A DNA stretch of 64,000 bases from Streptomyces sp. PT12 (lineage in GTDB: Bacteria; Actinomycetota; Actinomycetes; Streptomycetales; Streptomycetaceae). Shown here in pieces: positions 42,988-53,248 of this stretch. How positions within the stretch are numbered: the stretch's first letter is position 1; the number at the start of each line of letters is the position of its first letter. The stretch covers positions 62,001 to 126,000 of the forward strand of contig NZ_QEST01000129.1 of NCBI RefSeq assembly GCF_003311645.1. The letters are read 5' to 3'. Position numbers and translations under genes: made by a program. The notes under the pieces were generated by a model, which worked only from the letters and a program-made list of their open reading frames with translations, was not told the origin of the DNA and made no database searches.

Positions 42988-44586
42988 CTAGCCGAGCAGC
43001 CCGCCGATAGGGCTGAGGCTGCTCCCGTCCCCCCCTTCCTCGGTGGACGGGCTCTCGTCGACGGCCTCCCCGCCGTCGCCCGCGCCGGGCGACGAGGGCG
43101 CCGCGGGCTCCTCGGGAACATGCGGGTCGGGCGCGGCGGGCTGCTGCGGCGCGGGAACGGTCTGTTCGGCGCTCGGGGAGCTCTCCCCCGGCGCGTCCGT
43201 GCCCGGCGTGCCAGGGGCGCCGCCCTCCTGGCCGCGCGGGCTCTCCTCGTCGCCCGCGCCCCGCTCGTCGGGCGACGCCGACTCCTCGGGCGAGGCGCCG
43301 CGCTCCTCGCGCCGCTCGGGCTCGTCGCGGTCCCGCTCGGGCGCCTCGTCCTCGGGCAGCGGCTCGCCCGGAAGGTGGTTGCGCGGCGGCTCGCCGGGGC
43401 CTGGCAGCGTCGGGAAGCGGTCGGAGCGCACCGCGCTGCCGAGCAGCGAGCCGATCAGCAGCGCGAGCCCGACCAGCAGCGTGGCCAGGGCCGCGCCCCT
43501 GCGCAGCACCCGGTGGCGCAGATCGGCGAGCGGAACGCGCGGCCCCAGCCTGCGCCACGCCTCGCTCGCCAGGCGCGCGTCGAGCGAGTAGACGGGCGCG
43601 CCCGCGATCAGCAGCGGCGACCAGGCGGCGGCGAGGAACAGGTCGGGGGCGTCGTACGCGGGCCCGTTCCGCCAGCTGACGGTCACGAGCAGCGCGAGCG
43701 ACAGCAGGACGCCGATCCCCGCGGCCAGCCGCTGCCAGAGCCCGAAGAGAGTGAGCACGCCGATGATGATCTGGGTGAACGCCACGGTCAGCCCGGCGCC
43801 CACCGGGTGGGAGAGCGCCCACTGGTACAGCGGGTCGGCCGCGCCCCACGGGTGGAGTGACGCGAGCCACGCGTTGAGCGACCCCCGCTCGCCGCCGTCG
43901 AAGTAGACGGGGTTGGTGAGCTTGCCCATCCCGGCGTAGATCGCCATGAAGCCCAGCACAAGGCGCAGCGGCAACAGCACGACGCCCAGGCTGAGATGGC
44001 GCCCCGGATAGTACGCCTGCCGCGCGTCGGCGCGGTGCTGGCGCGGCTCGGGGCGCGTGGCCGCCCCGAGCGCGGCGCCGCCCTCGGGTCCCGCCCCGGC
44101 GCCCTCGGCGTACGCGTCGTGGACATCGCCGTGGACATCCCCATGGGCATCGCCGTGCACACCGTCGCGGGCGCCGCCGCCGCGCGCCGCGGGCAGCAGC
44201 CGCGTCGACTCGGAGGGCTGCGGCGCACGGGGCCCGACCACGGGCGGGCGCGCGCCCGCGGAAACGCGCGGGAGCACCCGGGTCGCGCTCTCGGCGCGCG
44301 CGTCCCCCGCCTCACGCACGGCGCGCAACAGCGTGCTCGCGCCCGCGTCACCCGGCGCGCTGCGTCCCGACCACACCAGCGGGCGGCGGCGCCCCGCCGC
44401 GGGGATCCGGGGCAGCTCCCCCGTGTCGGGGACCGCGATGCTCACGGGCGGCGGGGTGGCGAGCCGCACCCGGAAACTGGCGTGGTTGACGACGACCTGG
44501 GCCGGGTCGGACGGCACCTTGACCGTGCTCAGCACCGGCTCGTCCAGCGTGAGGCCGCCGCGGGGTGTTCTGGTGTCCACACTCAT
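42988..44586 (-). CDS. DoxX-like membrane protein with long disordered termini
   Basis: 532 aa from ATG 44586 (MSVDTRTPRGGLTLDEPVL). Residues about 1-195 are low-complexity and charged, with a repeated HGD block (VHGDAHGDVHGDVHDAY, encoded by 12-bp repeats near 44120-44160). A DoxX-type membrane domain follows (about 200-390: VLLPLRLVLGFMAIYAGMGK, VAFTQIIIGVLTLFGLWQRL, and AAGIGVLLSLALLVTVSW). The C-terminal about 130 residues are acidic, Pro/Ser/Glu-rich. DoxX proteins are linked to quinone or redox-stress functions. The His-rich stretch might bind metal; this is speculative. Confidence 0.82.
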   Translation of the reverse strand: MSVDTRTPRGGLTLDEPVLSTVKVPSDPAQVVVNHASFRVRLATPPPVSIAVPDTGELPRIPAAGRRRPLVWSGRSAPGDAGASTLLRAVREAGDARAESATRVLPRVSAGARPPVVGPRAPQPSESTRLLPAARGGGARDGVHGDAHGDVHGDVHDAYAEGAGAGPEGGAALGAATRPEPRQHRADARQAYYPGRHLSLGVVLLPLRLVLGFMAIYAGMGKLTNPVYFDGGERGSLNAWLASLHPWGAADPLYQWALSHPVGAGLTVAFTQIIIGVLTLFGLWQRLAAGIGVLLSLALLVTVSWRNGPAYDAPDLFLAAAWSPLLIAGAPVYSLDARLASEAWRRLGPRVPLADLRHRVLRRGAALATLLVGLALLIGSLLGSAVRSDRFPTLPGPGEPPRNHLPGEPLPEDEAPERDRDEPERREERGASPEESASPDERGAGDEESPRGQEGGAPGTPGTDAPGESSPSAEQTVPAPQQPAAPDPHVPEEPAAPSSPGAGDGGEAVDESPSTEEGGDGSSLSPIGGLLG

Positions 44587-44713
44587 CTAACCGAGTGACA
44601 CACGCAGAAGACACTGCCTTGACTCAGACGGGACCGAACTCTGTCGGCGCCCCTCAAGACCCGTCAGACCCGTCAGACCCTTCGGGCCGGACCCTTCGAA
44701 CGCGCCGCGCGGA

Positions 44714-45664
44714 TCAGCGGCGGCGGGCCGCCTCGTACAGCACGATCCCGGCCGCCACACCGGCGTTGAGGCTCTCGGCACCGCCCGGCATCGGGATGCG
44801 CGCGCGGATGTCGCACGTCTCCCCGACGAGCCGGGACAGGCCCCTGCCCTCGCTGCCGACCACGATGACCACGGGCCCGCCGAGCGCGTCGACGTCGCCG
44901 AGCTCCCTCTCGCCGTCCGCCGCGAGGCCGACCACGGTCAGCCCCGCCCTCTGGTAGTCCTTCAGCGTGCGCGTGAGGTTGGTGGCGCGGGCGACCGGCG
45001 TGCGCGCCGCGGTGCCCGCCGAGGTCTTCCACGCACCCGCCGTCATCCCGGCCGCGCGCCGCTCGGGCACGACGACGCCATGGCCGCCGAACGCGCTGGC
45101 CGAGCGGACGACCGCGCCGAGGTTCCGCGGGTCGGTGACCCCGTCGAGCGCCACGATCAGCGGGTCGGCGCCCGCGTCGGCCGCCGCGTCCGTCAGGTCG
45201 TCGGGGTGGGCGTACTCGTAGGGCGGGACCTGGAGGACAAGGCCCTGGTGGTTCAGCCCGCCGGTGATGCGGTCGAGCTCGGGGCGCGGCGCCTCGAGCA
45301 GGTGCACATCGCCCCGCTCCATGGCGAGCTTGACGGCGTCGGTGACGCGGTCGTCGCTCTCCAGGAACTGCTGCACATACAGCGTGGTCGCGGGAACGCC
45401 GCCGCGCAGCGCCTCGAACACCGGATTCCGGCCGACGACCAGCTCGGACGGCGACGTGCCGCCGCGCCGGGCCGCGGCCTTGCGGCCCGCGTCCTTGCGG
45501 GCGCGCAGCTCGGCCGCGCGCTTCTTGGGGTGGCCGGTGCGGGCCTCGGCCGGGGGCGTGGGCCCCTTGCCCTTGAGGCCGCGGCGGCGCTGGCCGCCGC
45601 TGCCGATCTGCGGCCCCTTCTTCTGGGACGTACGGCGGTTGCGGCGCTGGCTGTTGCCTGGCAT
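44714..45664 (-). CDS. rlmB: 23S rRNA (guanosine-2'-O-)-methyltransferase RlmB
   Basis: 316 aa from ATG 45664 ([19 protein letters not shown]). A basic N-terminal extension (about 1-70) precedes the L30e-like RNA-binding domain ([20 protein letters not shown]) and the SpoU/TrmD knot domain: [17 protein letters not shown] (motif 1), [16 protein letters not shown] (motif 2) and [19 protein letters not shown] (motif 3, knot). Methylates G2251-type guanosine in the 23S rRNA P loop using SAM. It follows cysS by 17 bp on the same strand, the usual actinobacterial cysS-rlmB pair, and is probably co-transcribed. Confidence 0.94.
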   Translation of the reverse strand: MPGNSQRRNRRTSQKKGPQIGSGGQRRRGLKGKGPTPPAEARTGHPKKRAAELRARKDAGRKAAARRGGTSPSELVVGRNPVFEALRGGVPATTLYVQQFLESDDRVTDAVKLAMERGDVHLLEAPRPELDRITGGLNHQGLVLQVPPYEYAHPDDLTDAAADAGADPLIVALDGVTDPRNLGAVVRSASAFGGHGVVVPERRAAGMTAGAWKTSAGTAARTPVARATNLTRTLKDYQRAGLTVVGLAADGERELGDVDALGGPVVIVVGSEGRGLSRLVGETCDIRARIPMPGGAESLNAGVAAGIVLYEAARRR

Positions 45665-45681
45665 GGGTGGTCCGGTCCTTC

Positions 45682-47073
<1,392 letters not shown>

Positions 47074-47170
47074 GCGTCAAGAGTAGTGGGAGGAGGGTGA
47101 CCCCCGCGCCGTCGCGTGGCACGGGGATCGTGAAGCGTCATGTACACGCCATATTTGGCCGCCGCGCGGC

Positions 47171-47581
47171 TCAGACGATGCCCTGGCCGACGATGCGCTC
47201 CGCCGTGACCCGCACGACGACGCGGGGGGTTTCCTGCGCGGCCGAGGCGTTGAACTCCGCGTACTTCTTACCGACGTACTTCAGGGCCAGGTCGTCGATC
47301 AGCTCCTGGCCGCCCTCGGTCGTCAGCTCGGCCTTTCCGTAGACGGTGGCGTAGCTGTAGGGGGCATCGGCGGGGAGCACCTGCACGGTGACGCGCGGGT
47401 CACGGCGCAGGTTACGCTCCTTGCTGCGCCCGACGGTGGTCGAGATCAGCAGGTCGTCCCCGTCCCGCTTGACCCAGACGGGGGTGAGCTGGGGACTGCC
47501 GTCCCGCTGGATGGTCGCAACGGTGACGAACACCTTGCTGTCGAGCACCGCCTTGAGGCCCTCGGGGAGCGTGACTGCCAC
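47171..47581 (-). CDS. PPOX-class F420-dependent protein
   Basis: 136 aa from GTG 47581 (VAVTLPEGLKAVLDSKVFV), with AAAGG 8 bases upstream. Split-barrel family: DSKVFVTVATIQRDGSPQLTPVWVKRDGDDLLISTT, then RSKERNLRRDPRVTVQV and PYSYATVYGKAELTTEGGQE, typical of actinobacterial F420-dependent PPOX proteins that reduce F420-linked substrates. Substrate unknown. It lies between ispF and cysS on the same strand but has separate spacing on both sides (75 and 97 bp), so it is probably its own unit. Confidence 0.88.
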   Translation of the reverse strand: MAVTLPEGLKAVLDSKVFVTVATIQRDGSPQLTPVWVKRDGDDLLISTTVGRSKERNLRRDPRVTVQVLPADAPYSYATVYGKAELTTEGGQELIDDLALKYVGKKYAEFNASAAQETPRVVVRVTAERIVGQGIV

Positions 47582-47656
47582 GGTGACACCTTTCTTGAGG
47601 TTCCTTCCGAGTCGTTGAATCTGGCACAACTCCCTCGGCGGCGCCAGACCGCCTCT

Positions 47657-48202
47657 TCAGGAACCTAGTGCCGCGGGTCCCGGCAGCACCAGCGCGGTGG
47701 CGATGGCGGCCAGGCCCTCGCCTCGCCCGGTCAGCCCGAGGCCGTCGGTCGTGGTGCCGGAGACGGAGACGGGCGCGCCCCCGAGCGCGTCGGAGAGCGC
47801 GCGCTGCGCCTCCGCGCGCCGCTTGCCGACGCGGGGGCGGACGCCGATGACCTGGATGGCGACGTTGCCGATCTCGAACCCCGCGGCCCTCACGATCCTG
47901 GCCGCCTCGCCCAGCAGGGCGACGCCCGAGGCGCCCGACCACTCGGGGCGGTCGGTGCCGAAGTGCTCGCCCAGGTCGCCGGTGCCCGAGGCGGAGAACA
48001 GCGCGTCGCACGCGGCGTGCGCCGCCACGTCGCCGTCGGAGTGCCCCGCGAGCCCGAACTCCGCGTCGGGCCAGTGCAGTCCGGCGCACCACAGCGCGCG
48101 CCCCGGCGCGAAGGCGTGCACATCGGTGCCGATCCCCACGCGCGCTCCAAACGCTCCGAACGCTCCGGAATCTGTCTCACGCGCACCCGTCTCAGAAGCC
48201 AT
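47657..48202 (-). CDS. ispF: 2-C-methyl-D-erythritol 2,4-cyclodiphosphate synthase
   Basis: 181 aa from ATG 48202 ([19 protein letters not shown]). MEP-pathway cyclase: metal site [13 protein letters not shown] (DxH), [35 protein letters not shown], and the C-terminal [17 protein letters not shown]. The first about 18 residues are a variable extension. It overlaps the 3' end of ispD by 11 bp, a conserved ispD-ispF pairing for isoprenoid precursor synthesis. Confidence 0.95.
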   Translation of the reverse strand: MASETGARETDSGAFGAFGARVGIGTDVHAFAPGRALWCAGLHWPDAEFGLAGHSDGDVAAHAACDALFSASGTGDLGEHFGTDRPEWSGASGVALLGEAARIVRAAGFEIGNVAIQVIGVRPRVGKRRAEAQRALSDALGGAPVSVSGTTTDGLGLTGRGEGLAAIATALVLPGPAALGS

Positions 48203-48959
48203 CGTTGAGCCTCCTGCGGGCGAGCACGGCCTCGGCGAGCACCAGGTCGAGCGGGCGGGTCACCTTGAACGCCTCCTCATGGCCGGGGACCAGGACGACC
48301 GGCACCCCGAGCCGTTCGACGAGCCCGCCGTCGTCGGTCGCGGCGGCCTCCGCGTCGTCGGCCAGCCGCTCATGCGCCTTGACCAGGGTGGCGCGGTCGA
48401 ACCCCTGGGGCGTCTGCACCGCGCGCAGGAGCGAACGGTCGGGGGTCGCCACGACCGGCTCGGACGCGCCGTCGGCCGCCGGGGCGGCGATCCGCTTGAC
48501 GGTGTCGGTCACGGGCAGCGCGGGGACGACGGCCGGGGCGCCCGCGTGGACGGCGGCGGCGACCGCGTCCACGGTGTCCACGGGAACGAGGGGGCGGGCC
48601 GCGTCGTGCACCAGCACCACCTCGATGTCGTCGGGGAGCGCGTCGAGCCCGAGCCTGACGGACTCCTGGCGGGTCGCCCCTCCGGCCACGACCATCTGGT
48701 CCACGCCGGGCGGCGGGGGGTGCTCGTCGAGCAGGGAGCGGACGGCCCCGGTCTCGGCGGCCGGGGCCACGACGACGACCAGGACGACGGCACGCGCCCT
48801 GGCCATGGCGTGGGCGGCGTGCACCAGCATCGGGGTGCCGCCGAGCGGGCGCAGCGCCTTGGGGAGGCCGGGGCCGAGGCGGACGCCACTGCCCGCCGCG
48901 GGAATGACGGCCGCGGTGCGGGGCAGCGGGGCGCGGGCTTCAGGTGTGGTGTCTGTCAT
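48192..48959 (-). CDS. ispD: 2-C-methyl-D-erythritol 4-phosphate cytidylyltransferase
   Basis: 255 aa from ATG 48959 ([19 protein letters not shown]). CTP-dependent nucleotidyltransferase of the MEP pathway: [21 protein letters not shown] (CTP loop), [38 protein letters not shown], and [20 protein letters not shown]. Complete length. Lies downstream of carD on the same strand after a 294-bp gap that shows nothing recognisable (48960-49253), and is coupled to ispF. The carD-ispD-ispF order is conserved in actinobacteria. Confidence 0.95.
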   Translation of the reverse strand: MTDTTPEARAPLPRTAAVIPAAGSGVRLGPGLPKALRPLGGTPMLVHAAHAMARARAVVLVVVVAPAAETGAVRSLLDEHPPPPGVDQMVVAGGATRQESVRLGLDALPDDIEVVLVHDAARPLVPVDTVDAVAAAVHAGAPAVVPALPVTDTVKRIAAPAADGASEPVVATPDRSLLRAVQTPQGFDRATLVKAHERLADDAEAAATDDGGLVERLGVPVVLVPGHEEAFKVTRPLDLVLAEAVLARRRLNDGF

Positions 48960-49253
48960 TGGGTGACGGGTGCAGGTTTGTTTGCAGGGTGGTGTTGGGT
49001 ATGGCCTGAGCGTGCCGGGCACCACACGACCGGACCCTTCCGTGACAGCCGGTCGGAGGAGCTGCACGGGCCCGGCACATCGTTCGAACGATCCGTACAT
49101 GCGGCAGCGCCCGTATGGCACAGGGGATGCCTCCGGGCGCTGCGGCACGTTCGTCGTCGCACGCGAAGCGGGGTCAGAAGCGGGGTCAGGTGGCTGCCGT
49201 GAGTCGCGTGGCCCGCGTGGGTCGATGGGGAAAGGCGGGTGGGCCCACGACCG

Positions 49254-49736
49254 TCAGGAGGCGAGCACCTCGTCGAGCAGGGACTCGGCCTTGTCCTCGT
49301 TCGTCGCCTCGGCGAGAGCCAGCTCGCTGACCAGGATCTGCCGGGCCTTGGCGAGCATGCGCTTCTCACCGGCGGACAGGCCGCGCTCGCGCTCGCGGCG
49401 CCACAGGTCGCGCACGACCTCGGCGACCTTGATGACGTCGCCCGACGCCAGCTTCTCCAGGTTCGCCTTGTACCGCCTCGACCAGTTGGTGGGCTCCTCG
49501 GCATACGGCGCGCGCAGCACCTCGAAGACCCGGTCGAGCCCGTCCTGGCCTACCACGTCGCGGACACCGACCAGCTCGGCATTTTCCGCCGGGACACGCA
49601 CTTCCAGGTCCCCCTGGGCGACCTTCAGCACCAAGTAGGTCTTGTCCACGCCTTTAATCTGGCGAGTTTCGATGGCCTCGATCAGCGCGGCCCCGTGATG
49701 GGGATAGACCACGGTGTCGCCAACCTTGAACGTCAT
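49254..49736 (-). CDS. carD: CarD-family RNA polymerase-binding transcription factor
   Basis: 160 aa from ATG 49736 ([19 protein letters not shown]), ribosome site GGAAGGGG. N-terminal Tudor-like RNA polymerase-interacting domain ([20 protein letters not shown], with [20 protein letters not shown]), then a helical DNA-binding domain ([32 protein letters not shown] shown in part, and [20 protein letters not shown]). Stabilises open promoter complexes at rRNA and many housekeeping promoters. The conserved Trp (NWSRRYK) that wedges the minor groove is present. Upstream is a candidate promoter in a 450-bp divergent gap. Confidence 0.96.
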   Translation of the reverse strand: MTFKVGDTVVYPHHGAALIEAIETRQIKGVDKTYLVLKVAQGDLEVRVPAENAELVGVRDVVGQDGLDRVFEVLRAPYAEEPTNWSRRYKANLEKLASGDVIKVAEVVRDLWRRERERGLSAGEKRMLAKARQILVSELALAEATNEDKAESLLDEVLAS

Positions 49737-50189
49737 GTGACAGGTACCCCTTCCGTGGCTCTCCATGCTAACACGGGAAGAGTCCCCTTTGAATGACGTT
49801 TTCCCAGGTCAGGACACATCTCGGGGGTTGACAAGCGCCCCGGTGCCGTGCTTCGGCGGGCCGGACGCGGCGGGTATCCGCAGGTGAGGGGGGCGATTGC
49901 GGCGTGGGGCAGTTCGCCGATCTACGTCCGAAAGAAGACAAGAAAGTTCGGTTGACCTTGGAAAGGCGTCCGTTTTGTCCCAGTTGGCGGAAAGTGGTCG
50001 GCGCGTCTCCGCCCGCCCGTCGAATTGAGCGCGGGCGCGCGGGGGGAACAGCCCCGGAAAGAGGGCCCGTCGGCGAATTCACCGGGGTTCACCCGCGTTC
50101 ACTTCAGGGGCCGCCCGGGGCGGCCGAAAAGCGCTTGGGTACCCTGTGCCCGATAGATCACCAGCACCGTCCGAGGAGATGCCGCCGCC
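49737..50189. other. Divergent regulatory gap between carD and a lipoprotein gene, with candidate carD promoter
   Basis: 452 bp without a gene. On the minus strand TTCAAA (49793-49788), 17 bp, TAGCAT (49770-49765) is a candidate carD promoter with a leader of about 20 bases. The stretch 49920-49990 is less GC-rich (for example GAAAGAAGACAAGAAAGTTC). A short leftward frame at 49768-50082 looks non-coding. No clear promoter was found for the lipoprotein gene. Confidence 0.5.
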
Positions 50190-51002
50190 GTGAGCAGCAG
50201 CCTTCGACGCGGCGTCGCCGCCGCCTTCTTCGCGTTCTCCACCGCGGCCGCGCTGTCGGCCTGCGGGGCGGGCAACGACGCCGAGACCGGCAAGACCAGG
50301 CCGGACAACGCCACCGCCCAGGTGGACGACATCAAGGTGCAGAGCATCAACGTCGTGCTGCCCGAGGGGCGTGAGAGCCCGGGGGGCGTCACCGGGCGGG
50401 TGTTCAACGACGGCAGGACCGACCAGGTCCTCGAGGCCATCACGCTCCCCGACTCCGACCAGCGGGTCGAGCTGATCCCCGCCGAGGGCGAGAGCGAGGT
50501 CGTCGTCCCGGCCCGCGGCTCCGTCGCGCTGGGCGGCGAGGGCAATGTCACGGCGCTCATCCCCGACCCGGCGGCGGGCGGCATCGCGCTCGGCGACGCC
50601 GAGCAGCTGGTCTTCGTGCTGAGCGAGACGGGCGAGATCCCGCTCTCGGCGCGCGTCGTGCCGGACAACGGCACGTTCGAGCACTTCGCCGACTGGGCCC
50701 CGACGGCCACGCCCGAGCCCGAGCCGAGCGAGACGCCGGAGACGCCGGAGGGCACCGAGGACGGCGCCACCGAGGGGACCGGCGAGACCGGCGAGACCGA
50801 GGGGACCGGCGAGACCGAGGGGATCGGCGACGGAGCCCCCGGTGACGTGGAGGGCGCGACCGGCGACCCGGAGAACCCCGAGGCCCCCCAGACCCCGGGT
50901 GACGCGACGGGCGGCGGCGAGACCGGCGACGAGGGCACCGCGGACGGCGGGGTCGACGAAGGGACCGTCGGCGACGAGGCGGACGACGGCACGCTCGGCT
51001 GA
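50190..51002 (+). CDS. Lipoprotein with copper-chaperone (PCu(A)C/DUF461)-like domain
   Basis: 270 aa from GTG 50190 (VSSSLRRGVAAAFFAFSTA). Type II signal peptide with lipobox ALSAC (Cys about 25). Residues about 40-175 are a beta-rich domain (VDDIKVQSINVVLPEGRES, VTGRVFNDGRTDQVLEAITL, and LIPAEGESEVVVPARGSVAL) like the DUF461/PCu(A)C-related lipoproteins of Streptomyces. The conserved Met/His copper ligands are not evident here. The last about 95 residues are acidic, built on Glu-Thr-Pro-Gly repeats (ETGETEGTGETEG), perhaps a wall-spanning linker. Anchored outside the membrane; function unknown. Converges on phoP. Confidence 0.82.
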   Translation: MSSSLRRGVAAAFFAFSTAAALSACGAGNDAETGKTRPDNATAQVDDIKVQSINVVLPEGRESPGGVTGRVFNDGRTDQVLEAITLPDSDQRVELIPAEGESEVVVPARGSVALGGEGNVTALIPDPAAGGIALGDAEQLVFVLSETGEIPLSARVVPDNGTFEHFADWAPTATPEPEPSETPETPEGTEDGATEGTGETGETEGTGETEGIGDGAPGDVEGATGDPENPEAPQTPGDATGGGETGDEGTADGGVDEGTVGDEADDGTLG

Positions 51003-51013
51003 GCCCCTGGCGC

Positions 51014-51059
51014 GGAACGCCGGTGCCGCGGCGTCACGACGTCGGGGCACCGGCGTTCC
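51014..51059. terminator. Bidirectional hairpin between lipoprotein gene and phoP
   Basis: GGAACGCCGGTGCC (51014-51027) and GGCACCGGCGTTCC (51046-51059), perfect 14-bp arms between convergent genes. Confidence 0.85.
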
Positions 51060-51065
51060 TCCGCG

Positions 51066-51746
51066 TCACGGCTCGAACTTGTAGCCGAGGCCGCGGACGG
51101 TGACCAGGTAGCGCGGCGCGCCGGGGTCGGGCTCGATCTTGGCGCGCAGCCGCTTCACATGGACGTCGAGCGTCTTGGTGTCGCCGACGTAGTCAGCGCC
51201 CCAGACCCGGTCGATGAGCTGCATGCGGGTCAGCACGCGGCCCGCGTTGCGCAGGAGCATCGCCAGCAGGTCGAACTCCTTGAGCGGCAGGTCGACCTTG
51301 CGGCCCGAGACGGTGACCACGTGCCGGTCGACGTCCATCCGGACCGGGCCCGCCTCGAGGGCGGCCGGGCTCTCCTCCTCCGACTCCCCGCGGCGGCGGA
51401 GCACCGCGCGGATGCGGGCGACCAGCTCCCGCGAGGAGAACGGCTTGGTCACATAGTCGTCGGCCCCTATTTCCAGGCCGACGACCTTGTCGATCTCACT
51501 GTCCTTGGCGGTCACCATGATGACCGGGACGTTGGAGCGGCCCCTCAGCTGGCGGCAGACCTCGGTGCCGGGCAGCCCGGGCAGCATGAGATCGAGCAGG
51601 ACCAGATCGGCGCCATTGCGCTCGAACTCGTCCAGCCCCTCGGGCCCCGTGGCCGCGGTGGCGACCTCGAAGCCCTCCTTGCGGAGCATGTACGAAAGGA
51701 CGTCGCTGAACGACTCCTCGTCCTCGACGACGAGCACTCGGGTCAC
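51066..51746 (-). CDS. phoP: Phosphate response regulator PhoP
   Basis: 226 aa from ATG 51746 (MTRVLVVEDEESFSDVLSY). OmpR/PhoB-type: receiver domain with phospho-acceptor Asp52 in ADLVLLDLMLPGLPGTEV, acidic pair EDEE at the start and the Lys in VTKPFSSRELVARIRAVL; winged-helix domain (about 130-225) ending LDVHVKRLRAKIEPDPG and VRGLGYKFEP. Controls the phosphate-starvation regulon and links it to antibiotic production in Streptomyces. Overlaps the phoR stop by 4 bp; a PHO box upstream of phoR implies autoregulation. Confidence 0.96.
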   Translation of the reverse strand: MTRVLVVEDEESFSDVLSYMLRKEGFEVATAATGPEGLDEFERNGADLVLLDLMLPGLPGTEVCRQLRGRSNVPVIMVTAKDSEIDKVVGLEIGADDYVTKPFSSRELVARIRAVLRRRGESEEESPAALEAGPVRMDVDRHVVTVSGRKVDLPLKEFDLLAMLLRNAGRVLTRMQLIDRVWGADYVGDTKTLDVHVKRLRAKIEPDPGAPRYLVTVRGLGYKFEP

Positions 51747-53053
51747 GGGAGGACCTCCCGGGCAGTTTCGTTGGTGCGGATGGAGTGTGGCTCCGGTCCG
51801 GCGACGGCTTCCGGGCTGTCGGGGAACTCGGCCGGTTCATGCAGGGTGCCACCGAGGCCGTCCCGCTTCTTGCGGGCGGCGAGGTGGCGGTCCCGCGCGC
51901 TGCCGGGTTCCGGCAGCCGCAGGGTGAAGGTGGAGCCCTGGCCTTCGGCGCTCCACACCTGGACCTCCCCGCCGTGCGAGGCGGCCACGTGTTTGACGAT
52001 GGCAAGGCCGAGGCCCGTACCTCCGGTCGCCCGGGAGCGGGCGGGGTCGACGCGGTAGAAGCGCTCGAAGACGCGTTCCCTGTCGGTCTCGGGGATGCCG
52101 ATGCCCTGGTCGGTCACGGCGATCTCGATCAGCTCGCCGCCCTGGACGCGCAGCCGGGATCCGGCGATGGCGACGCGCGTGTGGGGCGGGCTGTAGTTGA
52201 CGGCGTTCTCCACCAGGTTGCCCAGGGCGGCGGCGAGCTGCGCGCGGTTCCCCCAGACGCTCAGGTCGTCGACGCCGCCCGACGCGATGGTGATGTGCTT
52301 GCTGTCGGCCTGCTGGCGGCAGCGTTCGAGCGCCTCGGTGACGAGGTCGGCGGCCGGGACCAGCTCGGCGTTGGACAGCATGTCGTTGTCCTGGACCCTG
52401 GAGAGGTCGATCAGCTCCTGGATCAGATTGGTCAGCCGGGTCGCCTCGTACTGCATGCGGCCAGCGAAGCGGGTGACCGCCTCGGGGTCGTCCGCGGCGT
52501 CGACCACCGCCTCGGAGAGCAGGGAGAGCGCGCCGGCCGGGGTCTTCAGCTCGTGGCTGACGTTGGCGACGAAGTCGCGGCGGACCGCCTCGATGCGGCG
52601 GGCCTCGGTCAGGTCCTCGACGAGCAGGAGCACGAGGCGCGAGCCCAGGGGCGCGGCGCGGGCCGAGACGGCCAGCACGTCGGCCCTTCCCAGGCCGCGG
52701 CCGCGGCGCGGCAGGTCAAGCTCCATCTCCCGGATCTCCCCGTCCCGCCGGGTGTCACGCGCCATCGTGAGCATGGGCTCGACGGCAAGCCGCCCGCCGC
52801 GCACCAGTCCGAGAGCGTACGCGGCCGAGCTGGCCTTGACCACACCGTCCCCGTCGTCGAGGACGACGGCCGACGAGCGGAGGACGGACAGAACGGTGTC
52901 GACGCCCGGGGGCAGGACCGCCTCGGCGGTGGGGGGTGCGCCAGGGGAACGCGTGCGCTCGCGTTCGCTGAGACGGAATGCCAGCATGGCGACCACGCCG
53001 GTGCAGAGACCGGCTATCGCCGCCACGGCTGCGACCGCCGCGTTCACGTCCAT
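51743..53053 (-). CDS. phoR: Phosphate sensor histidine kinase PhoR
   Basis: 436 aa from ATG 53053 (MDVNAAVAAVAAIAGLCTG). One N-terminal membrane helix (about 4-27), a PAS-like segment (about 50-150), then a HisKA domain with phospho-acceptor His167 in FVANVSHELKTPAGAL, and an HATPase domain: N box LGNLVENAVNYSPPH, G1 VTDQGIGIPETDRE, F box VFERFYRV, G2 ATGGTGLGLAIVKHV. A charged tail of about 40 residues extends past the kinase core. Autophosphorylates on phosphate limitation and passes phosphate to PhoP; co-transcribed with phoP. Confidence 0.95.
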   Translation of the reverse strand: MDVNAAVAAVAAIAGLCTGVVAMLAFRLSERERTRSPGAPPTAEAVLPPGVDTVLSVLRSSAVVLDDGDGVVKASSAAYALGLVRGGRLAVEPMLTMARDTRRDGEIREMELDLPRRGRGLGRADVLAVSARAAPLGSRLVLLLVEDLTEARRIEAVRRDFVANVSHELKTPAGALSLLSEAVVDAADDPEAVTRFAGRMQYEATRLTNLIQELIDLSRVQDNDMLSNAELVPAADLVTEALERCRQQADSKHITIASGGVDDLSVWGNRAQLAAALGNLVENAVNYSPPHTRVAIAGSRLRVQGGELIEIAVTDQGIGIPETDRERVFERFYRVDPARSRATGGTGLGLAIVKHVAASHGGEVQVWSAEGQGSTFTLRLPEPGSARDRHLAARKKRDGLGGTLHEPAEFPDSPEAVAGPEPHSIRTNETAREVLP

Positions 53054-53126
53054 ATCCTCAGGTTAGGCGTGGGGGGCAAGGGGGCCACAGATGTGACTGA
53101 AGATGCTCGTCAGCCTGCCCGCGAGA

Positions 53127-53159
53127 GTTCACCTTGCCGACAGCGACGATTCACTTGAC
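53127..53159. promoter_or_regulatory. PHO box (PhoP-binding direct repeats)
   Basis: Three 11-nt units: GTTCACCTTGC (53127-53137), CGACAGCGACG (53138-53148), ATTCACTTGAC (53149-53159). The outer units fit the PhoP repeat consensus G(G/T)TCAYYYR(G/C)G; lies between divergent phoR and phoU. Confidence 0.75.
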
Positions 53160-53248
53160 GGGGCGGAATCGGCCGCCTTCCGGGCAGAGCTTGGGACGAT
53201 ACAGAAGAGGAATGGCCGCGGAGCAGTCGAGGAAGGACAAGATCAGTC

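Noticed and set aside
49768-50082. Small leftward gene upstream of carD
   Set aside because: Composition is irregular, there is no ribosome site and it overlaps the candidate carD promoter.
50720-50960. Repetitive GAGACCGGCGAGACC-like DNA as a separate repeat element
   Set aside because: It is the coding sequence for the acidic Glu-Thr-Gly linker of the lipoprotein, not an independent element.
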